Assembly: GCA_012064415.1 (NCBI GenBank)
Contig: SSNU01000075.1
Span: forward strand, 1 to 64,000
Length of the DNA stretch: 64,000 bases
Direction of reading: 5' to 3'
From: Gyrodactylus bullatarudis
Lineage: Eukaryota; Platyhelminthes; Monogenea; Gyrodactylidea; Gyrodactylidae
Shown here: positions 1 to 11,421 of the stretch, one piece after another
How the letters are laid out: each line of letters opens with the position of its first letter
Numbering within the stretch: the first letter of the stretch is position 1
Translations under genes and position numbers: made by a program
Notes under the pieces: model-generated
Told to the model about the DNA's origin: nothing
Database searches by the model: none
What the model saw: the letters and a program-made list of their open reading frames with translations, nothing else

Positions 1-227
1 GATAACCCAATTCTTCTCGGCAACACAATAATCAATGACAATTATCATACATTATTATTTTTAACACTATTGAAAAACTTTTTAAAAACTATAATCATAA
101 TTACCTTTGTCACTTGAAACTGTACAACATTTCTTGCCTGGTAACAGGTATTAACCAATTGTACATTTCGAGTTGAAATTTCAACCAAAAACATCATTCT
201 ATTCTCTCTTGTAAAACCAGTATTTAA

Positions 228-276
228 ATAACATGTATCACACTGATGAGTATGCCCAAAATAGAGATCTTTAATG
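228..276 (+). ncRNA. Hammerhead-like ribozyme motif, PLE family D, degenerate
   Basis: CTGATGAG at 243-250 is followed by TATGCCC and then CAAA where a hammerhead needs GAAA. The same arrangement with an intact GAAA occurs at 48145-48164, and a third copy lies at 6202. The upstream CATG can pair only partly with the loop TATG. Probably a dead copy of a Penelope-type hammerhead; the core mutation is visible, the family assignment is by similarity. Confidence 0.4.
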
Positions 277-280
277 TAAG

Positions 281-337
281 TGATAAACGTTTTATTTCGC
301 TGCCTCTCTTCAGACTTAATCCCGGACTGACATTTAT
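281..337 (-). ncRNA. Hammerhead-like ribozyme motif, PLE family E, opposite strand
   Basis: On the minus strand CTGAAGA (313-307) is followed by an 8-nt loop, GAAA (298-295) and the self-complementary AATAAAACGTTTAT hairpin. The better copy is at 15334-15392 (minus). Here the loop (AGGCAGC) no longer matches the upstream GTCCGGG block, so the loop-loop contact seen in the other copy is lost. It sits directly against the plus-strand motif at 228-276. Confidence 0.4.
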
Positions 338-339
338 AT

Positions 340-1917
340 AGTGTTACAATGCATGTCATAACAAGAACCAAAAGTTTAACCGCATCCTCCCAACAAGATA
401 GGGAAAAATTCAATGCAGTTTTCCGCGATGCGTGGATCCAATATAAACAAAGAAATCCAGATGCCCCGAAGCTACAGAAATGTAACTATGAAGCGTTAAC
501 AAAGCTTAGACAGAATCCTGACGTCATGCTATGCCACTCAGACAAAGGAACTGGAACCTGTTTGGTAAGGAAATCGGCCTATATCCTGAAAGGAAGAGAG
601 CTTTTATCAGACAGGGTAAGATTTCGAATCATTGATGGAAAGGAAGCAGGAACGCGCATTAAAGGTTTCAACAACGCAGTCAATCGTAAGATTGAACTCT
701 TGATGAATCAAACCTAATCACGGCTGAGGAGTCCAATTCCCTGTTCAAAAGAGATGCAGACATCAGCCGGTTGAATCTACTGCCCAAAGTCCACGAGAAT
801 ATCCCGGAGCTATCTTACAGGCCCATACTTGATATGTCTTCAAGCCCGCAACACAATTTGGTGAAATGGCTAACTGACAAATTAATGCCATTGAGAAACC
901 AATTATGCTCACATTAAGTGTCCAATGCAATGCAAGCAGTGGAGAAGATCCGCCAGACAAATTTCCTTAGATGCAAAATGGTTTCCATTGATGTCTCTTC
1001 ATTGTTCACAAATATGCGTCTCAAAGAAACTGTAAATTTCCTCAAAAATCAATTAGTTAAATTTTCTTCTCTTTGCAGAATCCCCCAGACGTAGTAGCTG
1101 ACCTGATATTCATGGCAGTTAAAAACATCGATTTCAAGTTCGGTGGAATGTACTACAAACAAATTGATGGAGTTGTAATGAGAAGTTCTATTGGCCCATT
1201 GCTAGCAGATATTTTCTTGGCGTCGCTCGAGCAAACTTCTATGAAACCAATAGTTGACAATGCCTGACTGTACATCAGATATTTAGATTACACTTTTCTT
1301 TTGGTAAAGAAATATTGCAACATTGATGATATTTCCAAGGATCTTAATAGTATTCATGAGAATATCGAGTTCACCAATGAATCTGAAAAAGATGGAAGCC
1401 TGAGCTTTCTACAGCTGGAAATCATTCGAGACGAATCGGTTGGCAAGACAAATATCCATAGAAAGAAGAACGCCCCCTCGCAGTTTCTACCTTTCTAAAG
1501 TTATTCTCCGAACGAACACAATAAGAGCATAGTGAGGAATGAATTCCTAAATATCAAAAGATTGGTCTCAGCAGATTACGTGAAGGGAGAGAGAACGAAG
1601 TTAAAGTCCCTCCTGATGAGAGATGGTTACCCGGAGCCCCCAAAAGTCCAAATGACGAAACAAATGACGACGAGGAGCCGATCTATCTGAAGCTGCCTTT
1701 CAAAGGGGACACCAGCAAGTCAATATTGAGCAATAAACTATCTCAAATAACGAAGAGGACGTTCCCAGGGAAAAAACTGGGGCTAGTACAAAAAACTACG
1801 AAACTTTTGAATGGCCGGAACAAGGATCCGATCCCAAAACTGAAAAAGAAAGGAGTAATCTACCTCTTCACGTGTTCTTGCGGTGCGAAATATTATAGTC
1901 GAGTCTCTAAAACATAA
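340..1917 (+). pseudogene. Decayed Penelope-like retroelement (RT and start of GIY-YIG)
   Basis: Broken reading frames cover the Penelope reverse transcriptase in order. The N-terminal part is at 349-717 (HSDKGTGTCLV), the palm at 980-1260 (SIDVSSLFTN; GVVMRSSIGPLLADIFLASLE), the catalytic region at about 1268-1300 and the thumb to about 1500. The linker and first part of a GIY-YIG domain follow at 1680-1917 (KKGVIYLFTCSCGAKYYS). The active-site motif reads RYLDYTF instead of RY(V/I)DDTF, so the second catalytic Asp is lost. There are stops at 717, 1265 and 1497, and the GIY-YIG domain is cut after its first strands. Closest in the window to the element at 39865. Non-functional; family call is secure from motif order. 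Confidence 0.85.
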
Positions 1918-3117
1918 GTAATATATGTGATAATAGAGTAATCAATTATTTTTACATCGTGCTGAAGATCAGAAAATTTAGAGTATGATATCAAAAAGAA
2001 TTAACAAGATACCTTTTAATTTATAGGTTTTTTGATTGCCTAAAAATCAAAAATATTATGACTCATAATTTATAAGGGATAAATAATAATGATGGGGAGG
2101 AGGTTAAAGGTTGTTTCGATGTATTGTGATGTATGGAGCAGAGGGGTAGAAATATTTCTTCCTAAATTTCTCGATGAATTTAGGAAGTCTTCCTGAATTT
2201 CATTTCTTCCTAAATTTCTCCCAACATATATACAGGATTCATAAGGAGATATTGGGATAAATCAATGCATTAACAACACGTATTAGGTGAGGATTGTAAT
2301 ATTCACACGGAAGGAGATTCATGATTAGTCTTTTTTACTGTGACTGATATAAATGAGAAAAACTTACTACGAGTGTTAATTTTCTTTATATTTTTTCTCT
2401 CGCTTATCATAAAAAAATTTCAATCAATGGTAACTTTTAATTATGCATTTTGTTTTCAGAAAAAATAGGATTTGTGAGAATAAATAGGTGTGAGTTAATT
2501 TAGAAACATACTAAAATGCCTATTAAGAATAATTAAAATTTATTTTCAAATAAAAGCGAAATTTTTTTTTAATATGGTTACAAGAATTTTGTGAAAATTG
2601 AAGTGTAACTTTCACTACAATTTAGACCAATGGAATCGCGTTCGGCCAATCAGATTGATGCAATATTTTCGAATCTTACTAATTATAATGTGTTTTAAGA
2701 ATTTTTCATGATATACTAGATTTTCTAATTAGCTCACTTATTGTATTATATCTTATATATCTGATTAATTTGGACTACGAATTATCTTATTTTTTGCCTA
2801 ATCTTTAGCATGGTTCTTATTATTATGTTTAAGGGCTCTCAATTCAGGGGTTGCAGAGTTGTTGTGATTGGTTTAAGTCCTTGTTTTAAGTGGATTAAGC
2901 TCCTCGAATATCGAGAGTATATCAACCTGTTCTGCCCTTACTTGCGCTGAGTTGCGTGCTGGCCTGCCTCGCGTTTTGTAGTTTTACAAGAAAAGCTTAT
3001 CATCCCAGGAAAATAATTCGTAGAGGATGAGACCTCAAGCTGCTGACAGTAAGAGGACGTATATTTTGGTGATAAATTTCGTATTTATTATCATATGAAA
3101 AAAAAATTCTTTCAAAT
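1918..3117. other. No gene seen; AT-rich with a short local repeat
   Basis: No reading frame with recognisable content. At 2155-2220 a unit resembling TTCTTCCTAAATTTCTC occurs twice, with an inverted GAATTTAGGAAG between the copies. The rest is unstructured AT-rich sequence. Confidence 0.6.
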
Positions 3118-3750
3118 GATTTAAAACCCTTAGGCTTAAGCATCAACGAAATTAAAACTTTCTTCATTACACCTTTCACAACAATGCCTTTACAAGGAAA
3201 TTTACTTGAATGAAAAAAAACTCGATCCTAAATTCACAATTCGTGACATTGGAGTTAAATATAATAACTTTTTTGACTTTACAGAACATTATAAAGATAT
3301 CCGTAGATCTTTCATATCAAGATGCATGCAGATTCATAAATGCATAAAAACGACTTCATGAAAGTTTTTCTCTTCAAAATGATGGCACGATCCGTTGTTG
3401 AATTTGGTGCAGGATGCTGGAATCCTGAGAAGCCCGAATGGTCTATGAAGCTTCAAAAAGTTGCCAAAATTTTCCGACGTAAACTGTCTGAACCATACAG
3501 GAAAAAACTAAGTCTACCTTCCGAATCAATAATGGTTCAAAGAGATATCAAAAGCATTCTACTCATCAAAAATTGCCTCACTCCTCAAAGCCTTCCTGGA
3601 CTCCGTGATCGATACAGAATACAAGGAGAAATCAAAAATCTGGCAATCTTCACGAGAAGCAAAAAATTATTTGAAAAGTTACCAAATATCATAAAAAGAA
3701 TGAGTTTATTTGAATCCAAGAAAGAAATTAACTCGAGATTCCTAGACTAA
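3118..3750 (+). pseudogene. 3' end of a LINE (non-LTR retrotransposon) reverse transcriptase
   Basis: Three frames shared by one decayed ORF. LGLSINEIKTFFI (about 3129-3170) matches the post-palm segment of jockey/CR1-type RTs. IRDIGVKYNNFFDF with HYKDIRRSF (3240-3310) is the thumb region. The 136-residue frame 3340-3750 contains SVVEFGAGCWNP, the usual LINE C-terminal (L/V)EYG..(V/C)W.P motif, then a basic tail. There is one frameshift near 3350. The downstream AATAAATTTCATTTCATTTC at 4580-4602 could be the element's 3' tail. 5'-truncated, as LINE insertions usually are. Confidence 0.65.
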
Positions 3751-4803
3751 AACCAAAAAAAACTGTATTACTTATTTCCTTAACTATGAAAGATGTATAT
3801 ATATCTAGAAGTAATGAGTTAAACAAGTATATTAAATCACAATTTAACTATGTCTTTTGAAATTTTGAGACTCTACTAACTTGTTCATATTCTATATTTA
3901 TCTAGATCACTTAAAGCCTGTTAACCCATATAAGAAAATATGTCTCCTTTTTAGATAAAAAATAAAATCTCAAGTCTAAGCTCACCTGTTGGACCTAATT
4001 CATCACAGCAGGAAGTGTAATCAATAATGATCACTGATCACATAATTGCTCTTTTGAATTTCAACAAAAGATTTTACCGAATAAATATTGTATTCTAAGC
4101 TAAAAAATAGCTAGAAACTGTATCCCTGCTAGGACTTGGTCCTTTAAAAAAAAATTAAATATGAATGAATAATGATCAACTGGTTGAAAAAAATGACTTG
4201 AAGATAGTAGAATACTCTATAATGAGATTATAATCATCTGAATATGCAACATTGGTGACAGAAGCTTTTCTTCTTTTTTTAAATAATGGAAAAATCTAGA
4301 ATTCTGAAGAAATTAGAAAAAGAGCCTTAATTTCCCAGAGTAATAATTCTATTGTGATTGAAAAATACTTGAAGAATCAATACTGATAACTATATATATT
4401 TTTTTCATAGATAAGACTTAGATTATAACAGATTTATAACAAACTATTTCAATTATTATTGTAAACACATGAAAATATTTTTCTTCTTTTTTCTATTTTC
4501 CTTTAACTTATTATTATTTTGTAGATGATAACTATTTTTATATGAAAATGATGAATGTAAAGCAGAACTTATGAATTATTCAATAAATTTCATTTCATTT
4601 CAAAATAAAGTTAAGCAAATCGGACTACAATTGTGAATTAATTACTTATTTTTTTGAAGTTTTGTGAGGATTTAATGATAATTCACAACATTCCTCCTGT
4701 TTTGTCGAAGAACATTTTCAAGTAGTATATTCACCTGAATATTTTTTATTTTGGTGGTGATTAAGGAATCATCTAGAGGAATTTGAAGTCAAGTGAATAA
4801 TTA
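3751..4803. other. Probable LINE 3' untranslated region and unassigned sequence
   Basis: No coding frame. An (ATTTC)n-like run near 4585-4605 may mark the end of the LINE tail. Nothing else is recognised. Confidence 0.4.
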
Positions 4804-4866
4804 GTGATAAAGCTTATATTTCACCGGATCTCGTCAGACTATTACACTGGCTTGATATTTATAGTG
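4804..4866 (-). ncRNA. Hammerhead-like ribozyme motif, PLE family A
   Basis: Minus strand: CTGACGAG (from 4837), loop ATCCGGT, GAAA (4822-4819), then ATATAAGCTTTAT as hairpin III. Upstream CAAGCCAG faces the loop CCGG as in the intact family A copy at 41741-41806, with one A-C mismatch. Lies just 3' of the minus-strand PLE fragment 4930-5600, the same place as in the other family A copies. Confidence 0.6.
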
Positions 4867-4929
4867 AAAATAAAGAAAATGTACAAGTTCCTCTAATTAG
4901 TTATAATCTCATTCGGTTATTGAGTTAAA

Positions 4930-5600
4930 ATTTGTCACCAAAGCTAATTATCTTCTGATCTCAAACTCGTCCAACGATAATTGCCCACTGAATCGTTTCC
5001 GTTTCTTACCTTTTTTCTAAATTCTCACTCGCAAATGTTGCTGAGGCAGAGCTGACTCGATTGCATTGAGAAATAGTTTCCACTACTTGCTCAATTTGTT
5101 CACTTTTTGGATTTGCATCAGTCTGATCATTATTAATAACTTGAGTTGAAGAATGGATTGGTTAATCATTGAGGATTTTGGAAACCTAACTTCTTCATCA
5201 TTTTAATGCTTTCTTTACCTTCATAGCCTAATTTAGTTGCCACAACTTTGTGCTTGCACAGTATAGGTTTCAACTTATTAATAAAGTGGGCCTCGACCTT
5301 GTTCAACTATTTCTCTCACACTGGACGTGGATCACTTTGGTTAGTCTGATAGAGGATGCTGAAATTGTTCACATCAGCAGTGTGATTTGTAGATTCCAGA
5401 TACTCTCGTACGGCTGAACCTTTGTTCTCCTTCGTTAAGTGTTCTTTGAACCTTACTTTTGCACATCTTACTGATTGGCCGACATACGTTGCACCACATT
5501 TGCATTTGAACTGATATATGACTCCTTTTCTTTCTAACCATGATATCTGCTCTTTGTTCAGGTAGCAGGTACAACTCACAACTCCATTATCAAAAGGCTG
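4930..5600 (-). pseudogene. Penelope-like element fragment (GIY-YIG and C-terminal tail)
   Basis: The frame from 5579 reads SWLERKGVIYQFKCKCGATY, then VGQSVR and RFKEHLT. This is a GIY-YIG endonuclease domain almost identical to residues of the element at 39865-41619. The downstream part (5300-4930) continues through frameshifts with the Cys/Lys segment ILCKHKVVATKLGYEGKE and a low-complexity tail. 5'-truncated and broken; a recent relative of the 39.9 kb copy. Confidence 0.8.
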
Positions 5601-5685
5601 TAGAACAGATGTTGAATTAGCAGGAAAGAAGATAAGCTAAAAGAATTGAATTAAATTTTGATTTTTATGTTTCTTAATTTGGATC

Positions 5686-5916
5686 CTATGCTGAGCCATG
5701 AGCTCCACATTGATCAAAGAATAAAACTATCTTCCTGTCTCTCAAAAATCTTCTGCGGGATAAAGCTCTATCCCAAGCTAATAAATGCTTGGTGAACATT
5801 TCAGTTGTCATCCATGCGTTTGCGTTATCATCACATTTTACGTTCTTTAGCAAATTAGGATAATTTTTGAATCTTCTAGGATTCTTCGAATTTCTTCTTC
5901 TTTTCGCCTGTTGCAC
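5686..5916 (-). pseudogene. Tigger/pogo-type transposase fragment (DDE, CENP-B related)
   Basis: The frame contains NANAWMTTEMFTKHLLAWD followed by KIVLFFDQCGAH, the order seen in DDE_1 transposases of the Tigger/pogo group: the WMT block, then the second catalytic Asp in (L/F)(I/F)D.C.AH. Only about 75 residues remain and the N-terminal DNA-binding domains and third acidic residue are absent. Dead fragment. Confidence 0.65.
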
Positions 5917-6185
5917 TGCAATAAAAAACTGCAGTCATGCGAGTCTTATTGCTCTTATAACCACTTACATCAGACCCTACATATTACGAAACGAACTTTC
6001 TACTATTAATATTAATTAACTATTCAATGTATTAATTGTAATCGTATCTGTAATTAACTAAATATTCAAACTCTTATAATGAACCAAAACGTCAAGTTAA
6101 CTCTTGTAACGGGGATGGACCAATCAAAAATGTAATAAAATTGAACCAATGAATGTATATTTTCTTTTTTGCAAATTTTTACTCA
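5917..6185. other. No gene seen
   Basis: AT-rich sequence between a Tigger fragment and a PLE hammerhead; probably the upstream half of a family D pseudo-LTR, since GGACCAATCA also occurs near the 48.1 kb copy. Confidence 0.3.
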
Positions 6186-6236
6186 TATGCCATGTATCCC
6201 ACTGATGAGTATGCCCGGAATAAAGGCCTTATTTGT
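6186..6236 (+). ncRNA. Hammerhead-like ribozyme motif, PLE family D
   Basis: CTGATGAG at 6202-6209, loop TATGCCC, then GGAA where GAAA is expected and a good hairpin III (AATAAAGGCCTTATT, ending 6232). The core A-to-G change suggests inactivity. Compare 48131-48195, the best copy. Confidence 0.5.
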
Positions 6237-6271
6237 GAAATTACTGGCATCATTTTCTTCCTTCATCAATC

Positions 6272-6382
6272 ATGACTACGGTTGCCCAGCTCATAACCGA
6301 TGTGCTTAAGCACTTATCAGAACAAAAATTCTCATTTACAATCTCAAAGGGAATTTTCAAAAAAAAATTTCTTCTCAAATAA
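6272..6382 (+). pseudogene. Truncated PLE ORF start (family D)
   Basis: ATG 36 nt after the hammerhead hairpin opens a 36-residue frame (MTTVAQLITDVLKHLSEQ) ending in a stop. The position after a hammerhead copies the arrangement at 17933, 41820 and 9860 (minus), where the next PLE ORF starts just downstream of the ribozyme. Inferred solo pseudo-LTR plus truncated ORF. Confidence 0.4.
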
Positions 6383-6569
6383 GAAAATGCACTTCACAAA
6401 TTTGTTCCATGTAAAAAATCCTAATTCAAAAACATAGCAAATCATGCTAGAACACAGAAATTTATGTTCAAGATCTGTTATTGATCGATAAACAGAATCC
6501 TATATACCAGCTTTTTAAACTTAATTTTACAATGTTCAAAAACACTAAATTAATTCGTTGAAATTTTTT

Positions 6570-7087
6570 TTAACCCTCTCGGTCCCAGAGGTCGTATACG
6601 ACCTCGCCTGAATTTTATTGAATTATTCCTAGGTTTTATTAGTTATGATGAAATAAATTTATTATAATGTAACTATAGTTCATTATCTATCTAATGATAG
6701 GTAATTTGCATATTTTTAGTGCTAATTAGCACCTTTTTCGAGTCTTTAATTTTGTTCCGAAGATGTCAATATTTTAGCTTAGTTTCTGGGCTAATTATCT
6801 TCGTTAGTTATTTTCATAAAATGTTAAGGATTCTTACATCATATTTTACAATATTTCAAATACATATATATCCTATTTACACTTAAAAACGATTGGTTCT
6901 AAAAACATTATACACAATGTAAGTCGAGGTTGTATACGACCTATCGGGACTAAACGGTATGGAAAGTGAATTTGATGTAAGAAAAACAAGAAATGGGACT
7001 ATTTATTCTTTAACCCTAATTCCAAATGCAGATGATTCAGATAACGAACTAGAAAATGATATCGAAGCTATTCATAATATAGTATAA
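6570..7087 (+). mobile_element. piggyBac-like 5' end with N-terminal transposase stub
   Basis: TTAA at 6570-6573 is followed by CCCTCTCGG, a piggyBac-style terminal repeat on its TTAA target. GGTCGTATACGACC at about 6589 and GTTGTATACGACC at about 6929 form subterminal inverted motifs. An ATG at 6959 opens a 42-residue acidic frame (ADDSDNELENDIE) typical of the start of piggyBac transposases; it stops at 7085-7087, where gypsy sequence begins. No catalytic domain is left. Call rests on TTAA/CCCT ends plus the acidic start. Confidence 0.4.
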
Positions 7088-8943
7088 TCATTTTGAGACA
7101 GAATCCGATGATCCTGATTCAAGTTTGCTGATCTTTGATGAAGCCTATTTGGTTCCCAATATAGATATATATCCTCCCCTCGGTGTTTAAGCAAACATCT
7201 TTTGAAGGTATCAACAAATCTCTCGGCTTGGCCATTGGACTGAGAATGATAGGTGGGTGAATTCAGTAGCTGAATTCCTTTTGATTTAGCCCATGTCTTC
7301 ATCTAATCCGAGACAAATGGTTTGCCATTAACTAAAAATCCGATGCAGCCGAAGGTAGTCTGCAATTTGGTAAGTTTAGCTATAACATTTTTCGTGTCTG
7401 GAGATTTCATCATCTTGACTTCAGGGCATTTTGACTTGGCATCAACGATTATCAAGAAAAAATAGCCATCAATAGGGCCCGCAAAGTCCATGTGAACACG
7501 TTGCCAAGGTCGGTCTGCAGGAGGCCATGCAATAGGTAGCGCTTTAAGAGGTAGTTTAGCGTTTTCCTGACAGGGTTCACATGCTTTGACTTGGTAAGTT
7601 ATGTCATTATCGATGTTATGCCAGAAGATTTGTCTTGCCAAAGCCTTCATTGCATTTATGCCGCAATGGCCTAGGTGCAAGCAGTCCAATGTCTCCTTAC
7701 GCAATACTTTAGGTATAACAAAACGGTCGTTCATTAAGATACAACCATCAAGTGTTGATAGATTTTTATGTCTATTATAGTATAGTAGGACGTCCAATGG
7801 AATGACTTTGGGCCAGTTTGAATGTAGGTATTCCAGAATCTGGGACAACGTTGGATCTGACTGAGTCTCCAAAAGCTTTCTTAATCGCCTTGAAGTTTTC
7901 TTCGCATTTAGGTGTCCAATCATAGATCGAGGTTTCAATCTGTGTAGGTCTTTGATGAAATGACAGAAGAAATTCATCAACCCCAGGAATGACATGAGCT
8001 CATTTCGACTTGCGGGACTTCGAAGCTTCAATAGGTCGGCAACTTTCTCGGATTTGGTTTGCGGCCGCCACTAATGAGGACGCAACCAAGGAACTCAACT
8101 GTTTCTTTGCAGAATTCACACTTTAATAGGTTTAGTTTTAATCCTGCGGAGGTAATGCGTTCGACGACGTTTAGGGTGTGAGTCCATAGACTCTGCTGAT
8201 CAGTTCCCCAAACTAAGATATCGTCCATGTATACTTGCGCGTTTGAATAGTTGTCGAGCACTGTATCGATTGTTTATTGAAAGATCTTAGGTGCAGGTTT
8301 GACTCCATAGTTGAGGTGGTTGCATTTGAACAGACCCCACTTGGTGTTTACTGTCAACAGCAATTTTAAAGGTTCATCCAGTTCGACTTGTAGGAATGCG
8401 GTTGATAGGTCAACGGTCGTGAAGTATTTTGCCTTATGGATTTTTGAAAAAAATATCTTCACTAGCAAGTAAATTATAACCATGGTCGTGCAATTGAGCA
8501 TTTAGACCTGTGGCATAGTCAGCGCATATTCGCAAGCTTCTGTCTTTTTTAAGAACAGTTAGTATAGGTGCAGCGTAATAGGTAGATGCTAATTTAGAAT
8601 AAATGCCTTTCTCGATTAGCTCGTCAAATTGCTTGTTAACAATCGACTCTATAGCATAGGAGATTCCTCTAGGTCTACAAAAGACTGTTTTAAGCTCTTT
8701 TAACGAATATTTAAAAAGTTCTGTTGTATCAGTGAAATGGAAACTATAAAAAGACTCACAAATATTTATTTGCTGCTTCATATCTTCCATTTCCTTCTTC
8801 ATTTTTTGATTTTCTTCTAAGAGTGATTTATTTGACTGTTGTAGAGTGTTAACTTCTTAGCTTAGATCTTCCACAAGTACCAAGAGTCCATCAAGAATGA
8901 ATTTCTTGGATATTTTCTTGCATAATGATTTGATAGGCATTTA
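7072..8943 (-). pseudogene. Ty3/gypsy retrotransposon pol remnant
   Basis: Reading down the minus strand: a short coiled segment (8943-8760), then RT with YAAPILTVLKKD and CADY (8590-8510), FTTVDLSTAFLQVEL (about 8420-8380) and the active site QVYMDDILVWG (about 8240). The thumb EFLGC is followed by a 243-residue frame (8031-7303) that jumps straight to the integrase: H-x3-H zinc region ending CEPCQ, then MDFAGPIDG with the first catalytic Asp. The last integrase piece, YHSQSNGQAERF with the catalytic Glu, is at 7302-7072. RNase H is deleted and several stops or frameshifts separate the pieces. No LTRs found. Confidence 0.85.
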
Positions 8944-9668
8944 TCGATGATAATTTAAACTTAATTATTTATTTTAGCCATAGAACCTTTGACAATTGAT
9001 AGCAAAGATTATATTATAATTCAATTTCTTTGTATATTTCTTTTATATGATGAACATTAATTTGATAAATTGTAAAAATTATTTTATAAAATTTTTGAAA
9101 TCTATTATACAAGACTCATGAAATCATATTCTTCATTAGCTCTCAAAGTTTGCACAGCTAACATATGACAAGAATTATCTCACTAATAAAATTTAAATGG
9201 TCCTTTCAGTATACTATCACTTCCTAAATGACTTTTTATCACTATTAAGATGGTGTGCTCCATTAATGATATAATCCACAAATCAATTTCATTATCTACT
9301 CATCATATGGCCTTAATTACAAAAACTACATAGATTTATCAAATTCTACATGTTGATTTGTTAATTTTTTAAAGATCTAATGTGTTCGTTTAACATTTGC
9401 AGATTGTCTTCTCACACTTAGTTTTTAAAATTCGGATAAGCAGGTTTCATTTACATATGAGAGACAAATAGTATTCAACTCACGGTGGGAGATTTAGATG
9501 ATTAATAGGAGATGAACGGGGGTTCTGGCTCATCAAGTTAGAGTCCATATGGACCATAATTTGCTAGTAGAATCGGAAATCTTATATTAAATATCGCTGT
9601 ATTCATGAAAACTTCTCTTTTGAATTTACTAATCTCTCAACCATTTAACTTAGTCTATCAGTTTATGG
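8944..9668. other. No gene seen
   Basis: AT-rich sequence with no recognisable frame, repeat or structural RNA. Confidence 0.5.
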
Positions 9669-9860
9669 TTAAAACCTATGAAAAATCCAGACAAAATTCA
9701 AGTGATCATCAGAAGAGCAGAATATTACTTTGAAAAAAATTTGATAAACAGTCATGTAGGAAGTCATAATATACCATGCTAGACCATGTAGAATTTGCTG
9801 GAGTAGGTAATGCCGAGCTTCTTCGAAAACATTTGAATTTGTTGGTGAGTCGGAACTCAT
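9669..9860 (-). pseudogene. PLE ORF start fragment (family A tandem junction)
   Basis: The ATG at 9860 gives MSSDSPTNSNVFEEARHYLL, matching the ORF start after the 41.75 kb hammerhead (ENILEEARHYFP) and FEEIRQL in the 17.9 kb element. It lies directly 3' of the minus-strand hammerhead, so the order here is PLE C-terminus, ribozyme, next PLE start. Truncated after about 25 alignable residues. Confidence 0.55.
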
Positions 9861-9885
9861 TTTGAGGATTTGAAGATAAGACGAG

Positions 9886-9942
9886 TAATTAGTGATATTT
9901 CGCCGGATCTCATCAGACTCTTACACCGGCTTGATTTATATA
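9886..9942 (-). ncRNA. Hammerhead-like ribozyme motif, PLE family A, hairpin III deleted
   Basis: Minus strand CTGATGAG (from 9916), loop ATCCGGC, GAAA (9901-9898). The upstream GCCGG is a perfect complement of the loop CCGGC; in the 41.75 kb copy the loop base is T giving a G-U pair. Hairpin III is shortened to ATATC, so this copy is probably inactive. Confidence 0.55.
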
Positions 9943-10033
9943 TTAAATTAATTGAAAAAAGTGTATCCTCTTATTGGTTGGTTTGGGAATGCGATTGGGG
10001 AGGGAGTGGGGTTTCTCTTGTTTTTGTGAGCAA

Positions 10034-10250
10034 TTACGTGTTCGGTCTTCTTTTTATGTAGGGATCAATTGGTAACTGTCCACTTTCTCTTCTCCTCTTT
10101 CTGCTTGTTTTGCAGATTGCATTGGATATTGTTTTAGATGTGCTAATTATGGGTTGAGATTTGATTTGATTATCAACTTCCGTTGATTTCTCGATGTAGA
10201 ATTTGTAAATATACATGTAGGTTTTGATGATATCCCTTCTCGAAATATCC
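10034..10250 (-). pseudogene. PLE C-terminal tail fragment (family A)
   Basis: DNQIKSQPIISTSKT and RKRRRESGQLPIDPYIKRR match the last residues of the 39.9 kb element (SNQIKSQPVINAS; KKRKRYSGQLSMDEFVKRR). The basic cluster is a plausible nuclear localisation signal. Only about 60 residues survive. Confidence 0.7.
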
Positions 10251-10529
10251 GCAACATCAAGACTCGATGAACTAACCCTACATATCGCCTAATACACAAA
10301 TAAGGTTTGACAAACAAAATAACATAATATAAGTATTGGAAAGGTAGATAGGTTCAACCCTTGTCTGATTATTGTTTTTTGTTTAATTAAAGGATTGTTA
10401 ATCACTAGTCCGTTACCACTATCATGGAGTATGAACCAACCCATACGGTACTTTAGATTTTTCGTTTTTATCAAATTTATTACTTTATTTTTTATGAACA
10501 GTGACTACGTATTCTGTTATCTCCCTCTA
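10251..10529. other. No gene seen
   Basis: Short AT-rich spacer between a PLE tail and a piggyBac-like remnant. Confidence 0.4.
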
Positions 10530-11250
10530 ATTCCCGATTTACCAAAAGACGAATCTTCGGTCGAAACATTCAGTGATTCAGAATAGGACATAGTAATTTC
10601 TGATGTCAGTAAAGTAGAAAATGTCTCTTCCGAATCAAGGCATTATTCTATTCAAAAGCTCCTCATATACTTATAAAAATAAGCCTTAAATCAAAAGAAA
10701 AACGTCGTCAGAAAGAATATGCAAATTCACACCTGGCTTGAGAGTCCAGGCAGGAATTTGAAATTTTTCAATTTTTCAATTTATAATTGATCATGAAAAT
10801 ACTTGAAATATTTCAAGATCAAATTAATAACCGTTATAGAACTACAGAGATATAAGAAAATACAGGAGAGTATTATCTTCAAATGAGAAGCAACCTATTT
10901 GAGATTTTTTCAGAAGAAAATCATGCAGTCATGATGATCCCCTCTACACTATGACTTGGATGGAAAAAATCAAAGATTCCTATTTGATCGATTATTATCA
11001 TCATAAAAAAGAAGAGGTTGATGTTTTAGGCCAACTCTTCAGATAATATACGTGCAAACCAAAAACAGCTAGATGGTCTTTGATGGGATATAGTTGATAC
11101 TACCGCGTGTAATTCTCACATAATAAATGGAATAGAATAGCCACATATAGTTTTTATGAAGAATAAAAGATCCAGACGAAATTATATTGTTGAGTTAGCA
11201 ATGAATCTAATGAAAAAAGAAAAAAAATTATTTTGAAGAATTCAATCCTC
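10530..11250 (+). pseudogene. piggyBac-like transposase remnant
   Basis: An acidic N-terminal stub (LPKDESSVETFSDSE, 10535-10586) is followed, after decayed frames, by a C-terminal block near 10945-11090 reading MTWMEKIKDSYLIDYYHHKK, then EEVDVLGQL and KTARWSLMG. This matches the piggyBac order DYN..K.GVD..DQ followed by KT.RW. Catalytic Asp regions are missing or unreadable and several stops interrupt the frame. Identification is by short motifs only. Confidence 0.45.
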
Positions 11251-11421
11251 AAAAAAACGCCAAATCTTTCTTCACATTCGAACTCCTTCTAGCTATCGCA
11301 CATATCTCCTTATGAAGTCTCACAATGAAAACCAAGAAAATTTCAATCTGAAACCTATTTTAAATATTGATTGATTTAAATTTACAGCTCTTTGAAGAAT
11401 TTCAATCTTATTATTTTTCAG

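Noticed and set aside
45..413. 122-residue minus-strand frame near the left edge
   Set aside because: Overlaps two hammerhead motifs and the PLE start, has no motif, and is best read as chance.
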